Positions 1 through 8,220 of a stretch of DNA of 64,000 nucleotides are shown here, in pieces. How positions within the stretch are numbered: the first letter of the stretch is position 1; each line of letters opens with the position of its first letter. The position numbers and the translations under genes are program-made. The notes beneath the pieces were generated by a model. It was given only the letters and a program-made list of their open reading frames with translations. It ran no database searches and was not told where the DNA came from. This stretch comes from Carboxylicivirga sediminis (GTDB taxonomy: Bacteria; Bacteroidota; Bacteroidia; Bacteroidales; Marinilabiliaceae), in assembly GCF_018156225.1 (NCBI RefSeq), contig NZ_JAGTAR010000001.1, forward strand, positions 186,001 through 250,000, written 5' to 3'.

Positions 1-184
1 GATTCGTTTCCTTATTTAAATCATATCGCCAATGGAGTGGCACATGTTCGCGTGTTAGCACCGGCCTTTTGTATCTTTGACACCATCCATTTACACTAAA
101 CAACGCTTTGTTTCGTCGTTTTATTTTCTTATTGTAAGTTTTCCTAATCTTATCCAATCGCTTTTCAAAACTCTGTTCCATCAT
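1..184 (-). CDS. GH130 family glycoside phosphorylase, N-terminal fragment (mannosylglucose phosphorylase-like)
   Basis: Reading leftward from ATG at 184 (a second ATG is at 181), 61 codons stay open to the window edge. The peptide starts [15 protein letters not shown] and contains [20 protein letters not shown] followed by NKETN. From memory, this matches the N-terminus of GH130 4-O-beta-D-mannosyl-D-glucose phosphorylases, which open with an NG..RY..PVLT..H.P..WRYDLN..TNPY signature. Known members are cytoplasmic and phosphorolyse mannosyl-glucose made by epimerising mannobiose; no signal peptide is visible here, which fits. It lies 34 bp downstream of the GH26 mannanase on the same strand, so the two probably form an operon. 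The catalytic part is outside the window, so the exact specificity is an inference. Confidence 0.75.
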   Translation of the reverse strand, partial: MMEQSFEKRLDKIRKTYNKKIKRRNKALFSVNGWCQRYKRPVLTREHVPLHWRYDLNKETN

Positions 185-218
185 AGTCTGTTCTTCAGGA
201 GATACAAATTCTTACCTC

Positions 219-1316
219 TTATCTATCTTTCTTAAACTCTACCAAATCATTTAACAACCAGATATTCTTCTGTTCCAGCAACTGCCTCGCGTATTTAGCC
301 GAAGGATGCTCAGGATAAGGAAAGAAGAAGTGTTTCAGGGGATCATTACGCCACACCAGTGTATAGCTTATATTGGCTGCCACTACACTATCATTAAGTA
401 CTGTACCCAACTTATTGATATACCAGGTTGGATCAGGAATATTTTCATAACCCGTTTCGGTTAATGCCGATAGCTTGCCAGTTTGATTGGCATAATCGAT
501 TACAATATGCAACTTGGCAATGGCGTCATCCAATAATCCATCGGTGTATAAGTCGTAGTAATTATCCATGCCGATAACATCCACATATTCATCGCCCGGG
601 TACCATTTCAGATATCCTTCGAGCGAATCAAAATTACGGTCGGGCGAGTAGGCTACCAGCATCTGATCCATCCCTTTTGCATCGCGCAAGTAAGAGACCG
701 TAAACCTGAATAGTTCAATAAAATCATGGGGCGTACAACTGTTAATTCCCCACCAAAACCAGGTGCCATCCATTTCGTGCCATGGTCTGAAAATAAAAGG
801 CACCTTGGCGCCATCATCGGTTGTAATGCTGTTTAAAAAATCGGCCAGGACATCTAAATCTTTCTTAAAAGCCTCATGGTACTTACCGCCAAGTATGATA
901 TGCTCCACTACCCGGGTGCTGGTATCCCACGAGTCGGCACGATTAATGGGCGAAAATGGGTGCCAACTAAAGGTATTAATACCTCCTTGCTGATAGGCTT
1001 TAAGAGCATATTTCCGGATGTTATCGAAGGTTACAGTATCCAAATTGGCTTTCACACCTTTCTCAATGCCGCCCAACTCCCATCCGAATACAGCAGGATA
1101 ATCACCCGTTACCCGTTTCACATCCGACATGCCTTCCACATCATTCCAGTAGTAACCATACGCATAGGTGTCCTGATGCCCAAACAGAATACCCTTTCCT
1201 TTGAGCGCCATTAGGGTTGAACGTAATTCGTCCTTAGTATTATCATTTGTTCCATTATTTGTTTTGCAAGAGGAAAGCATAAGCAAAACAAAGATCATTG
1301 AGAAAAGCCTGTTCAT
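219..1316 (-). CDS. GH26 endo-beta-1,4-mannanase, lipoprotein
   Basis: A 365-residue lipoprotein with a signal peptide ending in a lipobox (LSSC, Cys17), so it is probably anchored in the outer membrane. GH26 features are clear: GKGILFGHQD near residue 41, the acid/base Glu181 in RPWHEMDGTWFWWG, and the nucleophile Glu287 in LTETGY. The length is normal for a single-domain GH26. Family knowledge says it cuts beta-1,4-mannosyl bonds of mannan or glucomannan and often releases mannobiose. The GH130 phosphorylase fragment just downstream supports a mannan role. A divergent AraC gene begins at 1595, and a good promoter lies at 1348-1378. The substrate is inferred from family and context. Confidence 0.9.
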   Translation of the reverse strand: MNRLFSMIFVLLMLSSCKTNNGTNDNTKDELRSTLMALKGKGILFGHQDTYAYGYYWNDVEGMSDVKRVTGDYPAVFGWELGGIEKGVKANLDTVTFDNIRKYALKAYQQGGINTFSWHPFSPINRADSWDTSTRVVEHIILGGKYHEAFKKDLDVLADFLNSITTDDGAKVPFIFRPWHEMDGTWFWWGINSCTPHDFIELFRFTVSYLRDAKGMDQMLVAYSPDRNFDSLEGYLKWYPGDEYVDVIGMDNYYDLYTDGLLDDAIAKLHIVIDYANQTGKLSALTETGYENIPDPTWYINKLGTVLNDSVVAANISYTLVWRNDPLKHFFFPYPEHPSAKYARQLLEQKNIWLLNDLVEFKKDR

Positions 1317-1347
1317 TTCAACTGATTTAAGTTAGCATTCAACGATA

Positions 1348-1378
1348 CAAATGTATAGGCAGTGCTCATCCGGAACAA
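1348..1378 (-). promoter_or_regulatory. Promoter of the GH26-GH130 operon
   Basis: Read on the minus strand this gives TTG (1376-1378), a 20-base spacer and TACATTTG (1348-1355). This matches the Bacteroidota -33/-7 form TTG-N19-21-TAnnTTTG exactly. The -7 box is about 32 bases before the GH26 start codon. Confidence 0.65.
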
Positions 1379-1594
1379 CCATTATCCTATCACTATTTGA
1401 TATTATTGTATCAATGTAAACAGGGCAAAAATCCAACTAACACAATAGTCACAAAACACCTATACTACAACTATTTAAATAATACTTATTCAAACTCAAA
1501 ATAGATTAATTAACAAATCATACACAATATTTTATCAAACGAGCATATATAATAGTACCAACATAATTACCTTGTCGAATCTAAATCTAAGGCT

Positions 1595-2473
1595 ATGGAA
1601 AATCAAATACATCGTGAAATAACACCCTTAAAAGATAATGATTGTTTTCTGGTGTTTGACAGAAAGCGCAAGGCCTTTTCTTTTCCGGTTCATTTTCATC
1701 CCGAATTTGAGATCAATTTCATTACAAATGCACAGGGTGGCAAGCGCATTGTTGGCGACCACATCGGTATTATCAACGAAAAGGAACTGGTAATGGTTGG
1801 ACCTAACCTATACCATGGGTGGGAAAACTATCAGAATATCAATAATGGAGTATATCATGAAATTACTATTCAGTTTCCGCGCGAACTGTTTGACCAGAGC
1901 ATGCTCGATCGTAACATAATGAAACCCATTAAAGAGCTCTTTGTCAATGCCAACAGGGGGATTCGTTTTTCAAGTGACACCATAGCTCTGGTTGAACCCA
2001 GAATAATGCGCATAACAGAGAAGCGAGGCTATGATAGTTTTTTGGAGTTTCAGTCATTGCTCTATGATTTAGCCATTTCGCGTCATCAGCAGTTACTCAC
2101 CAACATTTCATTTTTGCGCAATAGTGATTTTCATAACAGCGAGCGTATTGAATCCATTTATGCCTTTATTAAAGCTAATTATCAAAAAAAGCTTAAAGTA
2201 GAAGAAGCTGCCGCGCATGTTAATATGACGGTTGTTTCTTTCAGTCGACTTATTAAACAAAGAACCGGTAAATCGTTTGTTGATTTTGCCAATGAAATAC
2301 GATTAGGTTATGCCACACGCCTGCTGATTGAAACCAATAAAAGCGTAGGTGAAATATGCTACTCGTGTGGATTTAACAACATCTCTAATTTTAACCGAAT
2401 ATTTAAAAAGAAACAAGGTTATACTCCTTCTGAATTCCGTAAAAATTTCACGGGTACTAAAAACGTTTATTAG
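1595..2473 (+). CDS. AraC family transcriptional regulator with cupin-like sensor domain
   Basis: A 292-residue regulator. The N-terminal half carries a cupin-type patch (FPVHFHPEFEINFI, then a GPNLYHGWEN segment), as in AraC regulators that bind sugars. The C-terminal ~100 residues (about 183-285) form a two-helix-turn-helix AraC domain ending in SVGEICYSCGFNNISNFNRI and FKKKQGYTPSEFRKNF. It is divergent from the GH26-GH130 operon with a 278-bp spacer, so it probably controls that operon; this is inferred from position. It is not closely similar to the AraC paralogs of the array at 20-30 kb, which have a different N-terminal domain. A hairpin follows the gene. Confidence 0.88.
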   Translation: MENQIHREITPLKDNDCFLVFDRKRKAFSFPVHFHPEFEINFITNAQGGKRIVGDHIGIINEKELVMVGPNLYHGWENYQNINNGVYHEITIQFPRELFDQSMLDRNIMKPIKELFVNANRGIRFSSDTIALVEPRIMRITEKRGYDSFLEFQSLLYDLAISRHQQLLTNISFLRNSDFHNSERIESIYAFIKANYQKKLKVEEAAAHVNMTVVSFSRLIKQRTGKSFVDFANEIRLGYATRLLIETNKSVGEICYSCGFNNISNFNRIFKKKQGYTPSEFRKNFTGTKNVY

Positions 2474-2484
2474 ACATTGCTAAA

Positions 2485-2520
2485 GCAAAACAGCAGTGAT
2501 ACTTTTTACCACTGCCATTG
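2485..2520. terminator. Hairpin between convergent genes
   Basis: The inverted repeat CAGTG/CACTG around a T-rich loop sits between the convergent AraC gene and the CE2 esterase gene. It could end transcription from either side. The stem is short, so confidence is modest. Confidence 0.4.
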
Positions 2521-2547
2521 CATTTTATCTCAGTCTTATTCTTTTTG

Positions 2548-3636
2548 TCACCAATCGATATTCGCCTCGATGAATTTAATCAGTTGACTGGCCATCTGCC
2601 GCTGCTCATCAACCTTAGGATGGCCTCCCGTATCTTTATAGGGGAAAAAACAGGTATAGATATCCGGATCATTGAGCTGAAGAACAGCTGATTGAACATA
2701 CCCGGGCCATGCAGAACCACTTTTGGTGGCATCCATATTACCAAGGGCACAGATAATGGCCGCTTGAGGGTATTGACCACGTATTGAGCCTACAAAATTT
2801 TCATATGCTTGAATGATAGTTGTATCAGCGGGAGCCTGTTCGCCAAAACGATTAATAAACTGTTCGTTGTTAGGATCAGTCACAATCCAGGAGTCATTTT
2901 GAAACAGGTTGATGACTACCACATCGGGTACATAGCCATTAAAATCCCAAACCGATGTGGAATCGGTGGGATCTAATCGATTATACATCTCAGGCATAAC
3001 CATTGGAAACCAGCTAACCGTTATGCCAATACCACTCTTGGCAATGCAATGGTATTGTGCATTAAAATGGCGGGCCGTGATGGCAGCATACGTTTCATAA
3101 TTGTTCTGAAAATAGCCAAACCACCGGTCCTGATCGCTAGTGTCCTCATTGCCATATCCACAGGTTATTGAATTGCCATAAAACTCAATTTTCCGTTTTT
3201 TAGGCTTTGGTGGCGAAAGAATCTTACTCCCTTCGTGGAGCTTAAAACCATAAAACAGGGTTTTACCTTTATCCCATTCGGTACGTTTAAACAGCTGCAC
3301 TGTATGTACCCCTTTCTTTAAATCAGAAGCCAATACATAGTGTCGCTTTGTGGTATCGGTATGTATCACCGCTGTCGGCACATCATCAATAATGACGTTA
3401 TAATAATTGGCTGTATCCAGGTCCTGCAAGGTTGCTGATAATCCGGTGCCTTTAAAACGGATGGATACACTGGTGCCAGGCCATATTAACTCGGCCACCG
3501 TATCGCGCATGAGTATACGGCCTTCGTAAGTGATATCGGCATCGCTAAAAGACAAACTGGTTGTAGGTGGCTGACATGCCCAAAAGCCAAGAAACATCAA
3601 ACTTATAACTATAAAGTATTTAGTAAATTCTTTCAT
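2548..3636 (-). CDS. CE2-type acetyl esterase (GDSL/SGNH-like), lipoprotein
   Basis: Begins at ATG 3636; an in-frame TTG at 3648 is less likely because the signal peptide starts at MKEFTKYF. It is a lipoprotein (lipobox ending FWAC). An N-terminal beta-sandwich of about 130 residues precedes the catalytic domain, the usual CE2 layout. The nucleophile Ser is in FYGNSITCGYGNE (near residue 156) and the catalytic His is in GGHPK near the C-terminus. CE2 enzymes remove O-acetyl groups from hemicelluloses such as glucomannan, xylan or xyloglucan. It starts 28 bp after the GH43 gene on the same strand and is the last gene of the CAZyme block, so it probably deacetylates the same glycan. Confidence 0.85.
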   Translation of the reverse strand: MKEFTKYFIVISLMFLGFWACQPPTTSLSFSDADITYEGRILMRDTVAELIWPGTSVSIRFKGTGLSATLQDLDTANYYNVIIDDVPTAVIHTDTTKRHYVLASDLKKGVHTVQLFKRTEWDKGKTLFYGFKLHEGSKILSPPKPKKRKIEFYGNSITCGYGNEDTSDQDRWFGYFQNNYETYAAITARHFNAQYHCIAKSGIGITVSWFPMVMPEMYNRLDPTDSTSVWDFNGYVPDVVVINLFQNDSWIVTDPNNEQFINRFGEQAPADTTIIQAYENFVGSIRGQYPQAAIICALGNMDATKSGSAWPGYVQSAVLQLNDPDIYTCFFPYKDTGGHPKVDEQRQMASQLIKFIEANIDW

Positions 3637-3664
3637 CGCGTGAATCAATTATCTTTTGTATTTA

Positions 3665-5173
3665 TTATTCGATTGGTGTGTACTTATAATTCTTGAAAGT
3701 GACTTGCCCTGCTCCCATTGACACCAAACCAATCCGCAAACTAAGAAAATCGCTCAACACATTATGATGATAAGCCGAAACTTCAGCTGAGTTTTCTATC
3801 TTATTCCAGGTCGTTCCATCATAACTGTAATACATATCAACGGTATTATCACAATTCTTTAGCTTTAACCAGACCCGTCTGTTCAGTACATTTTCTTCGG
3901 TGACAAATTGCCAGCCCCTTAAATTGGCCAAAACATTGGAACTATCGGCCAAAATTCCTGAAGCTATCTTGGGACTATAAAAAAGAACAAGACCTCCAAT
4001 GGCATCGCCTTCTATTTCCAGCTCTACCTCAGCAGTATATGAGTGATGACGAGGCACACATAATAAAGGTGCGCTCTCAGCTATATCCTGTCCTTTTCCT
4101 TCAATGGTTAGTCCATTTTCTAATTTGTATCGTAAGGTATCATAGTCCTTAAAAAATTTCCATTGGGCATTTAACTGTGGACCATCAAACGAGTCGCTTA
4201 ATTCAAATGTACTTTCGCTCCCGGCTAAAGCTGGTAGTTTGATCGGCTCATCAACTTGCACATTATCGGGCACCTTAAACCAATTATCTGTGATCCACTC
4301 AACAGGCATTAACAGGCTTTGTCGTCCCATGTTGTAATGGTCTTTTTCATAACCATGAAACAGCATCCACCAATCATTTTGCACATCGCCAAACACCGTT
4401 GCATGACCCACCGACCACCATTTTTCATCTTTACTCTTAGGTCGAATAATGGGATTATACGGGGAGTTTTCCCATGGACCGGTGACCGACTTTGAGCGCG
4501 CAGCAACCACCATATGGCCAGTGGCAGGACCTGCTGTACCACCTTGCGCCACTATTAAGTAATAGTAATCGCCTCGCTTAAATAGCTTTGGTCCTTCCAT
4601 GCAAAAACACTCAATACTCCAGTCTCTGGGAATGGGCCAGCCATCATACGCATGTTTAAGCTCACCTGTAACCGATAAGCCATCGGCTGATAAAGGCACA
4701 TAGCCACCGTTGCTAAAGTATAAGAAACGATTACCCTCTTCATCAACCACATGTCCCGGATCGATATTACCAATTTGCAGGTCAACCGGAGCACTCCACG
4801 GCCCTTCAACTGACTCTGAAACAACTACGTAATTGGTATTATTAGCCGGAAAATAGATATAGTATTTCCCATCATGTTTGGCTATATCCGGGGCCCAAAC
4901 AGATCCTACATATTCCGTCAGAGCGCTGACAAGCGGTGTCCAATTCACTAAATTTCTTGAATGCCAAATCGTTAAACCGGGATAATATTCAAAGGACGAA
5001 TGAACAGCATAAAAGTCTTCACCATCAACCAGAATACTGGGATCCGGATAATCTCCCGCAAATATCGGATTCATAAACGAGCGTTTTGCAGCCAGTTGCG
5101 AACCTGACTGACTCTGAGCACTCACTATATTGTAAAATACTATGAAGGATAGAACTAAGACGAGTTTTTTCAT
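3665..5173 (-). CDS. GH43 family glycosidase with C-terminal beta-sandwich
   Basis: The start is placed at ATG 5173, where a typical signal peptide begins (MKKLVLVLSF to VSAQS); an in-frame start at 5200 would add nine residues before it. The catalytic five-bladed propeller shows the GH43 opening NPIFAGDYPDPSIL with its Asp base, an SVWAPDIAKHDGKYYIYF blade, and the acid Glu in CMEGPKLFKRGDYYYL. The last ~190 residues look like the concanavalin-like second domain of beta-xylosidase/arabinofuranosidase types. Likely activity is alpha-L-arabinofuranosidase or beta-xylosidase on hemicellulose side chains; sequence alone does not decide. It sits between GH2 (86 bp upstream) and CE2 (28 bp downstream) in one transcription direction. 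Confidence 0.88.
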   Translation of the reverse strand: MKKLVLVLSFIVFYNIVSAQSQSGSQLAAKRSFMNPIFAGDYPDPSILVDGEDFYAVHSSFEYYPGLTIWHSRNLVNWTPLVSALTEYVGSVWAPDIAKHDGKYYIYFPANNTNYVVVSESVEGPWSAPVDLQIGNIDPGHVVDEEGNRFLYFSNGGYVPLSADGLSVTGELKHAYDGWPIPRDWSIECFCMEGPKLFKRGDYYYLIVAQGGTAGPATGHMVVAARSKSVTGPWENSPYNPIIRPKSKDEKWWSVGHATVFGDVQNDWWMLFHGYEKDHYNMGRQSLLMPVEWITDNWFKVPDNVQVDEPIKLPALAGSESTFELSDSFDGPQLNAQWKFFKDYDTLRYKLENGLTIEGKGQDIAESAPLLCVPRHHSYTAEVELEIEGDAIGGLVLFYSPKIASGILADSSNVLANLRGWQFVTEENVLNRRVWLKLKNCDNTVDMYYSYDGTTWNKIENSAEVSAYHHNVLSDFLSLRIGLVSMGAGQVTFKNYKYTPIE

Positions 5174-5259
5174 CAATGAAGAATTAATATGATCGAGCAA
5201 TTGATTTTAGCAGTCATGAAACAAATCAGGCTAAGGCATTTATTAGGAAACATCTCACT

Positions 5260-8076
5260 TTAGGGCACAACATCTAAACATATTGCACCTTCCTGCAATC
5301 CTTCTGACTTAGCTTTTAAGGTAATTTGCCCCGGTTCACCGGTTGATTGCACAAGCACCTGAGCCAAGCCATTAAAGAGCTGGCGATTGGGCAATTCTGA
5401 CTCAGTGATCACCTGTATAACACCTGCCTTGCGATTGGGCTTATCCCACTCGTTTTGAGGCTCAAATGGCTGGGTTATCAACAGCACGTGATTGGTGCCT
5501 TTTTTCAATAAACTGTTATCAATTACAAAACTGGCATGCTTGTCGTTGGCACTTAGCTGAGCGCTCAAGAGGTGACCATTGAGGTAGACACGCTGCTTTT
5601 GGCCAACATGGATATAATACCAGGTATATATTTGATTTTCGTTTGGCATTTCTGCCAACACGAACTCAGTCACCAAGGCCTTCTCAGCTTCCAATTGCTT
5701 AATGTATTTCTGCTCCTTCTTATCTAACACTGTCAGCTGCCTGGCCAACTTAGCATCGGTCAGGCTATACAAGCTTGTTTCAGGTAGTTCTATCTGCTGA
5801 TAGTTATCAATAAACACCTCTTTTTCATGCGATGTTGGATTGCCATTGCCCAGTCCAATTATTTTTCCCGGACCATCTATCTCAAATTCAATCAGGTTAT
5901 TGGCAGTTGGTACATGAAGACCCTTCTCATCATGTACCTCAACCGTTATAACAGCCAGATCATTCTGTTCCTTTAAGACCGTTTGATGCGCCTTTAAGTT
6001 GATTTGCTGCGGTGCACCGGTGCTTGTATGCGCCTTGGTCAGCACATGCTCGCCATTGTTATACCCAATCGCTTTGATGGTTCCGGGAGCATAAGGCACT
6101 TTCCACGACAAATGGCCATTTAACGGCATTGTCTTTGTGCCCAATGATTGTTCGTTCAGCAGCAGTTCAAGCTCCTGGCAATTACTATATACCCACACAT
6201 CAATGGTATCACCTTCCTTGCCCTGCCAGTTCCAATGCGGCAATAGATGTAACACTGGTTCATCCTGCCACCACGATTTAAGGTAAAACACGTTATCCTT
6301 TGGAAAACCACACACATCCATCATGCCAAAATAAGAGGTGACCGATGGCCAGGTATATGGTGTTGATTCTCCACGATAATCAAAACCGGTCCATATAAAC
6401 ATACCCGACAGGTAATCTCTTTCGGCGTAATGCTTCCAGCCCTCCTGTATGGTAAACCAACCTGGTCTTGGCTTAACATCGTACGCCACTTTATATTGAC
6501 GCTCATTATCTTCAAAATAAACACCACGCGTAGCAAACGTTGAACCCTCTTCGGTACCTATTGATGGCTGATGCGGAAAATTCTTATGGTGCTCATCGGT
6601 ATCGCCATGTACCAGGTAATTATACCCCATTATCTCCACTGTAGTGGATGAACCTTGCCCCCAGCCACCACTGATGGCCACATTTACCGGTCGGGTGGGA
6701 TCAACACGCCGGGCAAAGTTTTGCATGGTTTGGGTCATACGCGCACCTATTTCGTTCCATTCGATGCCCCACTCCTCGTTACCAATGGACCACACAATAA
6801 CCGATGGATGATTCCGATCGCGCTTTATCAAGCGCTCCAGTTCGTATAAAGCTTTATTGGTGGTGCCCATCAAGCGATTTTCGTTGATGACCAATATCCC
6901 CATTTCATCGCACAAATCGAGTAATTCGGGTGTTGGTGGATTGTGTGAACTACGAATGGCGTTGCTGCCCATATTCTTGAGTTGCTGCAGACGCCATCGA
7001 ATTAATTCATCGGGCATGGCACAGCCCACTCCTGCATGATCCTGGTGATTATTTGTCCCTTTAAGTTTAGCATGTTTCCCATTTAGGAAGAAGCCCTTAT
7101 CGGCATCAAAATAAATGGTACGGATACCAAAGGATGTTTGATACTGATCAATCAATTGCCCATCTGCCCAAATTTCTGTCACCAACTGGTACATATATGG
7201 TGTATCGAGGCCCCACAGTTGCGGCGCTTCTACCTGCACTCTGGTCTTCAATAAGGCATTATCCATTGGCAAAAGTGCAGCAGTTTCGTCAGCAGACTGA
7301 ACTACCATATTACCTGCCGCATCCAGCACACGGTGCCTGACACTAAAATGCTGCTCAGCATCACCTTTGTTGTCCACTTCTGTCTCGATAAATACCTGCG
7401 CATGACTATCTGTGACCTCACTGTGTACAAACAGTCCATCTTTCGGGATGTGTAATGCGGGCGTTGTACGCAACCACACATGGCGGTATATGCCAGCTCC
7501 TTCGTAATACCAGCCTTCTTCCATGCTTACATCGGCACGAACAGCTACCACATTATCCGCTCCATAGTTGATAATGTCGGATATATTATAACTGAAACTC
7601 TGGTATCCGCTGGGTTCATTGCCCAGGTAATGACCATTGACCCATACCTTAGAATCGCGTGATACTCCATCAAAATCGAGGAAGATTTGATGGCCCAGTT
7701 GTGTACTGTCAATAAAGAATATTTTGCGATACCAACCAACCGATGTTTCCGGAAAACCGGGACCAACAGCTTTGTAACCATGGCTATGACTGGCTTTGGC
7801 ATCAAATGGAACCTCTACCGCCCAGTCATGGGGCAAATTTACAGGTCGCCATGCCCTATGGTCGAAGTCAGCTGCTGCCGCCCCGTCAGCACCATAGCGC
7901 GCCTTGGCCAGGTATGTAAAGTAGCTGGTTCCTGTATGATAATCTTTTGTTTTATCAAAGGGATGACCGTAAGCAAAATACCAGTCATCATCAAAATTTA
8001 TACGTTCACGCACTGTTTGTCCCAAAGCCACATAGCTGGTTAAACAAATGACAAGAAATAGCCAGGTTTTTTTCAT
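5260..8076 (-). CDS. GH2 family glycosidase, beta-galactosidase-like
   Basis: The start is set at ATG 8076, where the signal peptide MKKTWLFLVICLTSYVALGQ begins; the frame is open 66 bases further upstream. About 938 residues. Order: sugar-binding jelly roll (NLPHDWAVEVPF, then SVGWYRKIFF and WVNGHYLGNEPSGYQSF), immunoglobulin-like domain, then a TIM barrel with KLKGTNNHQDHAGVG, the acid/base Glu in IVWSIGNEEWG, and a likely nucleophile Glu in IGTEEGSTFATRG. DUF4982-type and further Ig-like domains follow. This layout is typical of exported Bacteroidota beta-galactosidases. In the neighbourhood of GH31, GH3 and GH43 it probably removes galactose from xyloglucan; the exact specificity is inferred. 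Confidence 0.88.
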   Translation of the reverse strand: MKKTWLFLVICLTSYVALGQTVRERINFDDDWYFAYGHPFDKTKDYHTGTSYFTYLAKARYGADGAAAADFDHRAWRPVNLPHDWAVEVPFDAKASHSHGYKAVGPGFPETSVGWYRKIFFIDSTQLGHQIFLDFDGVSRDSKVWVNGHYLGNEPSGYQSFSYNISDIINYGADNVVAVRADVSMEEGWYYEGAGIYRHVWLRTTPALHIPKDGLFVHSEVTDSHAQVFIETEVDNKGDAEQHFSVRHRVLDAAGNMVVQSADETAALLPMDNALLKTRVQVEAPQLWGLDTPYMYQLVTEIWADGQLIDQYQTSFGIRTIYFDADKGFFLNGKHAKLKGTNNHQDHAGVGCAMPDELIRWRLQQLKNMGSNAIRSSHNPPTPELLDLCDEMGILVINENRLMGTTNKALYELERLIKRDRNHPSVIVWSIGNEEWGIEWNEIGARMTQTMQNFARRVDPTRPVNVAISGGWGQGSSTTVEIMGYNYLVHGDTDEHHKNFPHQPSIGTEEGSTFATRGVYFEDNERQYKVAYDVKPRPGWFTIQEGWKHYAERDYLSGMFIWTGFDYRGESTPYTWPSVTSYFGMMDVCGFPKDNVFYLKSWWQDEPVLHLLPHWNWQGKEGDTIDVWVYSNCQELELLLNEQSLGTKTMPLNGHLSWKVPYAPGTIKAIGYNNGEHVLTKAHTSTGAPQQINLKAHQTVLKEQNDLAVITVEVHDEKGLHVPTANNLIEFEIDGPGKIIGLGNGNPTSHEKEVFIDNYQQIELPETSLYSLTDAKLARQLTVLDKKEQKYIKQLEAEKALVTEFVLAEMPNENQIYTWYYIHVGQKQRVYLNGHLLSAQLSANDKHASFVIDNSLLKKGTNHVLLITQPFEPQNEWDKPNRKAGVIQVITESELPNRQLFNGLAQVLVQSTGEPGQITLKAKSEGLQEGAICLDVVP

Positions 8077-8187
8077 AATTACAGAACTGCTGTTGTTTTC
8101 AGCTACAAAGGTAGGTTCCAGCAATTGCCAGCAGGTGTCCATTTGTTTCTTATCACCCGCATAAATGTTAATTCACCAGATTTTAAT

Positions 8188-8216
8188 GTAAAAAAACGCA
8201 GAAGCCTGAGGCTTCA
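8188..8216 (-). terminator. Rho-independent terminator after the hybrid sensor gene
   Basis: On the minus strand the perfect stem GAAGCCTCAGGCTTC (15 bases) is followed by TGCG and a run of seven T, directly after the hybrid sensor stop codon. It separates the sensor unit from the GH2-GH43-CE2 unit. Confidence 0.7.
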
Positions 8217-8220
8217 ATCT

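Noticed and set aside
2548-8076. Xylan utilization locus
   Set aside because: CE2 and GH43 alone would fit xylan, but GH31 with PA14, GH3 and GH2 fit xyloglucan better, and no GH10/GH11/GH67 is seen.
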